A stretch of 9,541 nucleotides of DNA from an uncultured Bacteroidales bacterium (GTDB taxonomy: Bacteria > Bacteroidota > Bacteroidia > Bacteroidales > Muribaculaceae), in NCBI GenBank assembly GCA_945828175.1, contig CALZQD010000046.1, positions 1 to 9,541 of the forward strand, in the 5' to 3' direction. Of the stretch, positions 6,280 to 9,541 are shown piece by piece. Every line of letters starts with the position of its first letter. Position 1 is the stretch's first letter. Both the position numbers and the translations under genes were made by a program. A model generated the notes under the pieces. It was not told where the DNA came from, searched no databases, and saw only the letters and a program-made list of their open reading frames with translations.

Positions 6280-7428
6280 TCAGCTCATTCTCGATTTATA
6301 GTCCTCATAATCAAACTCGCGGATGACGCGGGCGTCGTCGGAGTGTTCGTTCGACGCCACTACGATGGCCGGATGTTGTATGCCGTTGAACATCGTCGTC
6401 TTGACGGTCGTGTAATGGTTCATGTCTTCGAGCGTCAGGCGCTGGCCGGCTTCGAGCGGCTTCTCGAAATACCAGTCGCCCATGTAGTCGCCGCTGAGGC
6501 AAGAGTTGCCGCCGAGGCGGTAGGCGAGGCCAGATACCGAGCTCTCGGTGATGGCCGGCTGATAGGGCATTTCGAGAGTGTCGGGCATATGGCAGGCGAA
6601 AGAGACGTCGACGATGGCCGTGCGGATGCCGTCGTTCTCGACGACGTCGACGACCGATGTGATGAGGTCGCCTGTGCGCCAGGTGAAGGCGCTGCCGGGT
6701 TCGAGGATGACGCTGACGCCGGGATGGCGCTCTTTGAAGGCTTTGAGCAGGGCGACGAGATGGTCGGTGTCATAGCCCTCGCGTGTCATCAGATGGCCGC
6801 CGCCCATGTTGACCCATCTGACTTTGTCGAGAAGATGGCCGAACTGCTGCTCGAAGGCCTCGAGCACCTTCTCGAGGTCGTAGCTCGTCGACTCGCAGAG
6901 AGCGTGGAAGTGAAGTCCCTCGATGCCGTCGGGCAGTCCGTCTTTCACGGCTTCGGCAGCGACGCCGAAGCGCGAGCCGGGCAGGGCGGGATTATATATG
7001 TCTGTCTCGATGACAGAGCATTTGGGGTTGACTCTCAGCCCGGGCGAAACACGTTTGCCGGGATTGGCAGCGTTGTAGGCCCGCACCTTGTCGGCAAAGC
7101 GCTCCCACTGGCCGAGCGAGTTGAAAGTGATATGCGAACTGCCCTCGAGATATTCGTCAATCGTCGCGTCGGTGTAGGCCGGACAATAGCTGTGGACCTC
7201 GTCGCAGAGAAACTCGCGACCGAGACGCATCTCGTTGAGCGAGCTCGCCGTCGACGCGAAGCCCCGCTCACGGAATTGGCCGAATGTGCGCCACAAGGCA
7301 TTGGCCTTGAAGGCCATGATAATCTTGACACCGGCGCGGCGCTGCACTGACTCTATGATGTCGAGGTTGCGGGCGATGCGGTCGGTGTAGACGGCGTAGA
7401 ACGGGGTAGGTATGTCGGATATTTTCAT
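6280..7428 (-). CDS. nspC: Carboxynorspermidine/carboxyspermidine decarboxylase
   Basis: A cytoplasmic PLP enzyme that removes CO2 from carboxyspermidine or carboxynorspermidine, the last step of the route to spermidine or norspermidine that does not use S-adenosylmethionine decarboxylase. The 382-residue protein has the fold-type III (alanine racemase-like) barrel: Lys41 in IIMAFKANA is the expected PLP lysine, HFHALCES (173-180) and NMGGGH (207-212) line the cofactor phosphate, and EPGSAF (243-248) is the family glycine-rich loop. GGNSCLSGD (306-314) supplies the catalytic Cys310 and Asp314 from the partner subunit of a dimer. The start ATG overlaps the helicase stop as TAATG, so translation is probably coupled. 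The partner dehydrogenase (carboxyspermidine dehydrogenase) is not in the window. Spermidine is the likely product in gut Bacteroidales; this is inferred from the lineage. Confidence 0.93.
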   Translation of the reverse strand: MKISDIPTPFYAVYTDRIARNLDIIESVQRRAGVKIIMAFKANALWRTFGQFRERGFASTASSLNEMRLGREFLCDEVHSYCPAYTDATIDEYLEGSSHITFNSLGQWERFADKVRAYNAANPGKRVSPGLRVNPKCSVIETDIYNPALPGSRFGVAAEAVKDGLPDGIEGLHFHALCESTSYDLEKVLEAFEQQFGHLLDKVRWVNMGGGHLMTREGYDTDHLVALLKAFKERHPGVSVILEPGSAFTWRTGDLITSVVDVVENDGIRTAIVDVSFACHMPDTLEMPYQPAITESSVSGLAYRLGGNSCLSGDYMGDWYFEKPLEAGQRLTLEDMNHYTTVKTTMFNGIQHPAIVVASNEHSDDARVIREFDYEDYKSRMS

Positions 7429-9541
7429 TATTCGAGTATTTTAAATTTAGCGAAACTCAGCAGCAGCTTTTTAGTGCTGACGTTGTCGAATTTGACGGTT
7501 ATCTTGTGGTCGGGCGTACTCGTGTCAATCTCGGTGATGACACCGCGGCCGAAGCGCTGGTGCTCGATGACGACGCCGGTCTGCAGCTCGGCGGCCGAGT
7601 GCTGCGCGTAGTCGCCGGCGGCTACCTTATTGTCAGACCTGTCGGACATGTCTGACTTATAGGCCGGGCGATAGGCGTTGTTGCTGCTGATTGGTCGCAG
7701 AACGTGCTGGCGGTCGTAGCTCTCGTGCGACGGACGTATCTCGGGCGTTGCTATCTGCGAGCCGAGGCCGACCTTCAGATATTTTATGTTGATGTCCTTG
7801 AGGAAGCGCGAGGGATTGCAGAGCTTGTTCTGCCCGTTGATATAGCGGCTTTTGGCGTATGTCATCATGCAGAACTTCTTTGCGCGGGTGATGGCGACAT
7901 AGAGCAGACGCCGCTCTTCCTCGACCTCGGCGAGGCTGCCGCGACCCATCGACGATGGCAGCAGATCTTCCTCGACACCGACGATAAAGACGTTGTCAAA
8001 CTCCAGACCTTTGGCGGCGTGGATGGTCATAAGCGTGACGCACTCTTCGGCGCCTGTCGCCTCGTCCTGGTCGGTCGCGAGCGACACCTCTGACAGGAAA
8101 TCGACAAGGCGCATGCTGTCGGTGGCGCCCTGTTCCTTCTTGTCTTCGACAAACTGACGGGCGGCGTTGAGCAACTCCTGAATGTTCTCTTTCTTTGAGA
8201 CGCTTTCGGGCGTGCTGTCAGAGGCATACATCGCTAAAATCCTTGATTCGCTGATAATTGCCACCGTCATGGTCTCGGCGTCGACGCCCTCGTTGTTGCG
8301 GGCGATAAACTGCGATATGAGGCCGGTGAAGCTCTCGATTTTGGCTTTGGTGCCGCGGTTGATGTCGAGCTGATAACGTGCGGGGTCCAAGGCTATCTGC
8401 CATAGGCTGACGTTGTTTTCAATCGCGGCGGCGGCGAGTTTCTTCACCGTTGTCTCGCCTATGCCGCGGGCAGGCGTGTTTATCACACGCTTGAAAGCCT
8501 CGTCGTCGTCGGGGTTTATCGCCAGACGCAGATAGGCGACGACGTCTTTGATTTCCTTGCGCTGATAGAAAGCCAGACCGCCGTAGATGCGGTAGGGGAT
8601 GTTGCGTTTGCGCAGGGCCTCCTCGAGGATGCGCGACTGGGCGTTGGTGCGGTAGAGCACGGCGAAGTCGTTGTAGCTGTCTTTGCTGTGCATCTTCACC
8701 TGCGAGATACGGTTGGCCACGAGATAGCCCTCTTCGAAGTCGCTGTAGCTCTCGACGATGTTGATGCGCTCGCCCGGCTCGTTCTCCGAGAAGACCTCTT
8801 TGTGGATTTGACGCGAGTTCTTGTCGATGAGCGTGTTGGCGGCGTTGATGATGTTCTGAGTCGAGCGGTAGTTGCGTTCGAGCTTGAATGTCTTCAGGTC
8901 GGGATACTGGTCGCGCAGGTTGAGGATAAACTTTATGTTGGCGCCGCGGAACGAGTAGATGCTCTGGGCGTCATCGCCTACGACGCAGAGGTCGCCCTGA
9001 CCTTGGGTGAGCAGGGTGATGATGCTGTTCTGGGCGTGGTTGGTGTCCTGATACTCGTCAACGAGGACATATCTGAAATATTCGCGGTAGTGGTTGAGCA
9101 GGCCGGGATTCGACGACAGTAGCACGTTGGTGTAGAAGAGCAGGTCGTCGAAGTCCATCGCTCCGGCGATGCGGCAGCGGTCGCGGTAGGCCGTGTAGAT
9201 GTCGACGATATGGGGCCGGCGGGCGTTCTTGTCAGAGCGCATCAGGTCGGCGTCGGCGCGGTAAGCCTCGGGCGAGTAGAGCGCGTTTTTGGCGAAAGAG
9301 ATGGCGTTGAAGACGGTCGTCGGATTATAAAGCTTCTCGTCGAGCTGCATGTCCTTGATAATCATCTTCAGCAGCGACTTTGAGTCGGCGGTCTCGTAGA
9401 TTGTGAAATCGCGCTTGAAGCCGATGAGGTCGGCGTTGGTGCGGAGAATGCGCAGAAACATCGAGTGGAAAGTGCCCATCCAGAGTTTCGACGACGTCTT
9501 CTGTCCGACGAGTGCCTCGATACGCTCGCGCATCTCGCGGG
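7428..9541 (-). CDS. uvrD: UvrD/PcrA-type superfamily 1 DNA helicase (5' end outside window)
   Basis: An ATP-driven 3'-5' DNA helicase of nucleotide excision and mismatch repair and replication-conflict resolution. The reading frame stays open to the right edge. The in-frame Met at 9531-9533 sits in a conserved REMRERIEALVG block and is not the start; some 70-80 residues including the Walker A motif are cut off. Counting from that Met: GTFHS (20-24), VDEYQDTN with the DE of Walker B (158-165), VVGDDAQSIYSFRGA (184-198), LERNYRST (218-225), TLMTIHAAKGLEFDNVF (500-516) and RRLLYVAITRAKK (541-553). The C-terminal GVVIEHQRFGRGVI (653-666) matches the small tail domain of PcrA/UvrD that contacts RNA polymerase. 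The linker before it (about 590-650) is low in conserved residues and holds a three-copy repeat. First visible gene of the operon; its stop overlaps nspC. Confidence 0.95.
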   Translation of the reverse strand, partial: REMRERIEALVGQKTSSKLWMGTFHSMFLRILRTNADLIGFKRDFTIYETADSKSLLKMIIKDMQLDEKLYNPTTVFNAISFAKNALYSPEAYRADADLMRSDKNARRPHIVDIYTAYRDRCRIAGAMDFDDLLFYTNVLLSSNPGLLNHYREYFRYVLVDEYQDTNHAQNSIITLLTQGQGDLCVVGDDAQSIYSFRGANIKFILNLRDQYPDLKTFKLERNYRSTQNIINAANTLIDKNSRQIHKEVFSENEPGERINIVESYSDFEEGYLVANRISQVKMHSKDSYNDFAVLYRTNAQSRILEEALRKRNIPYRIYGGLAFYQRKEIKDVVAYLRLAINPDDDEAFKRVINTPARGIGETTVKKLAAAAIENNVSLWQIALDPARYQLDINRGTKAKIESFTGLISQFIARNNEGVDAETMTVAIISESRILAMYASDSTPESVSKKENIQELLNAARQFVEDKKEQGATDSMRLVDFLSEVSLATDQDEATGAEECVTLMTIHAAKGLEFDNVFIVGVEEDLLPSSMGRGSLAEVEEERRLLYVAITRAKKFCMMTYAKSRYINGQNKLCNPSRFLKDINIKYLKVGLGSQIATPEIRPSHESYDRQHVLRPISSNNAYRPAYKSDMSDRSDNKVAAGDYAQHSAAELQTGVVIEHQRFGRGVITEIDTSTPDHKITVKFDNVSTKKLLLSFAKFKILE
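7632..7658. repeat. Three tandem 9-bp units GTCNGACNT inside uvrD
   Basis: GTCAGACCT, GTCGGACAT and GTCTGACTT follow one another without gaps. Each unit has the self-complementary core GTC-N-GAC, and the outer units also pair with each other (GTCAGAC with GTCTGAC). On the - strand they encode Ser-Asp-X three times (SDMSDRSDN, residues 627-635 counted from the Met at 9533) within the disordered linker of the helicase. The repeat keeps the reading frame because the unit is a multiple of three. It may be a small expanding or inserted repeat tolerated in a linker. Confidence 0.7.

Noticed and set aside
6343..7350. A 335-codon + strand frame inside nspC
   Set aside because: Same artefact: it is in antisense codon register with nspC, which has convincing PLP-enzyme motifs, and the antisense product has no recognisable features.

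Overview
The window looks like chromosomal DNA from a Bacteroidota bacterium, most likely order Bacteroidales (a GC-rich gut lineage such as Muribaculaceae would fit; the family is a guess). The evidence is a 729-residue type III glutamine synthetase of the Bacteroides kind, a long amidophosphoribosyltransferase-like protein, a carboxy(nor)spermidine decarboxylase, starts without Shine-Dalgarno sequences, and a candidate Bacteroidota-type promoter (TTG, 20 nt, TAATTTTG). Coding DNA is GC-rich with tightly packed genes; the first ~300 bases are strikingly AT-rich.

Layout. Positions 1-468 have no confident gene. They hold a composite palindromic element (about 58-210, perfect 12-bp arms at 101-112/149-160 around a second palindrome), then a candidate promoter (253-283), a GC-rich foldable leader (about 290-428) ending in an intrinsic-terminator-like hairpin plus T-tract, and a 42-codon reading frame across that leader. 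On the + strand follow glnN (469-2658) and, 21 bases later, a purF-like gene (2680-4563). The pair makes biochemical sense: one makes glutamine, the other consumes glutamine amide nitrogen. The leader/terminator suggests, but does not prove, that glnN is controlled by attenuation or that a small RNA is made just upstream.

On the - strand, transcribed toward the left, lies a compact cluster: a UvrD/PcrA helicase (7428-9541, cut by the right edge), nspC (6280-7428), a family 2 glycosyltransferase (5275-6276) and radC (4555-5271). The junctions are a TAATG stop/start overlap and two 3-base gaps, so this is very probably one operon with translational coupling. It mixes DNA repair/helicase functions with polyamine synthesis and a membrane glycosyltransferase.

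The two convergent units meet with a 9-base overlap of coding ends (4555-4563) and no classical terminator. Just past the purF-like stop, inside the 3' part of radC, is an 18-bp stem (4591-4629). Its only two non-Watson-Crick positions are G.U wobbles in the + strand RNA. It is the best candidate for the 3' end or a stability element of the glnN-purF transcript, and in my view the most unusual structure here, together with the glnN leader. I saw no complete mobile element, CRISPR array, tRNA or rRNA.
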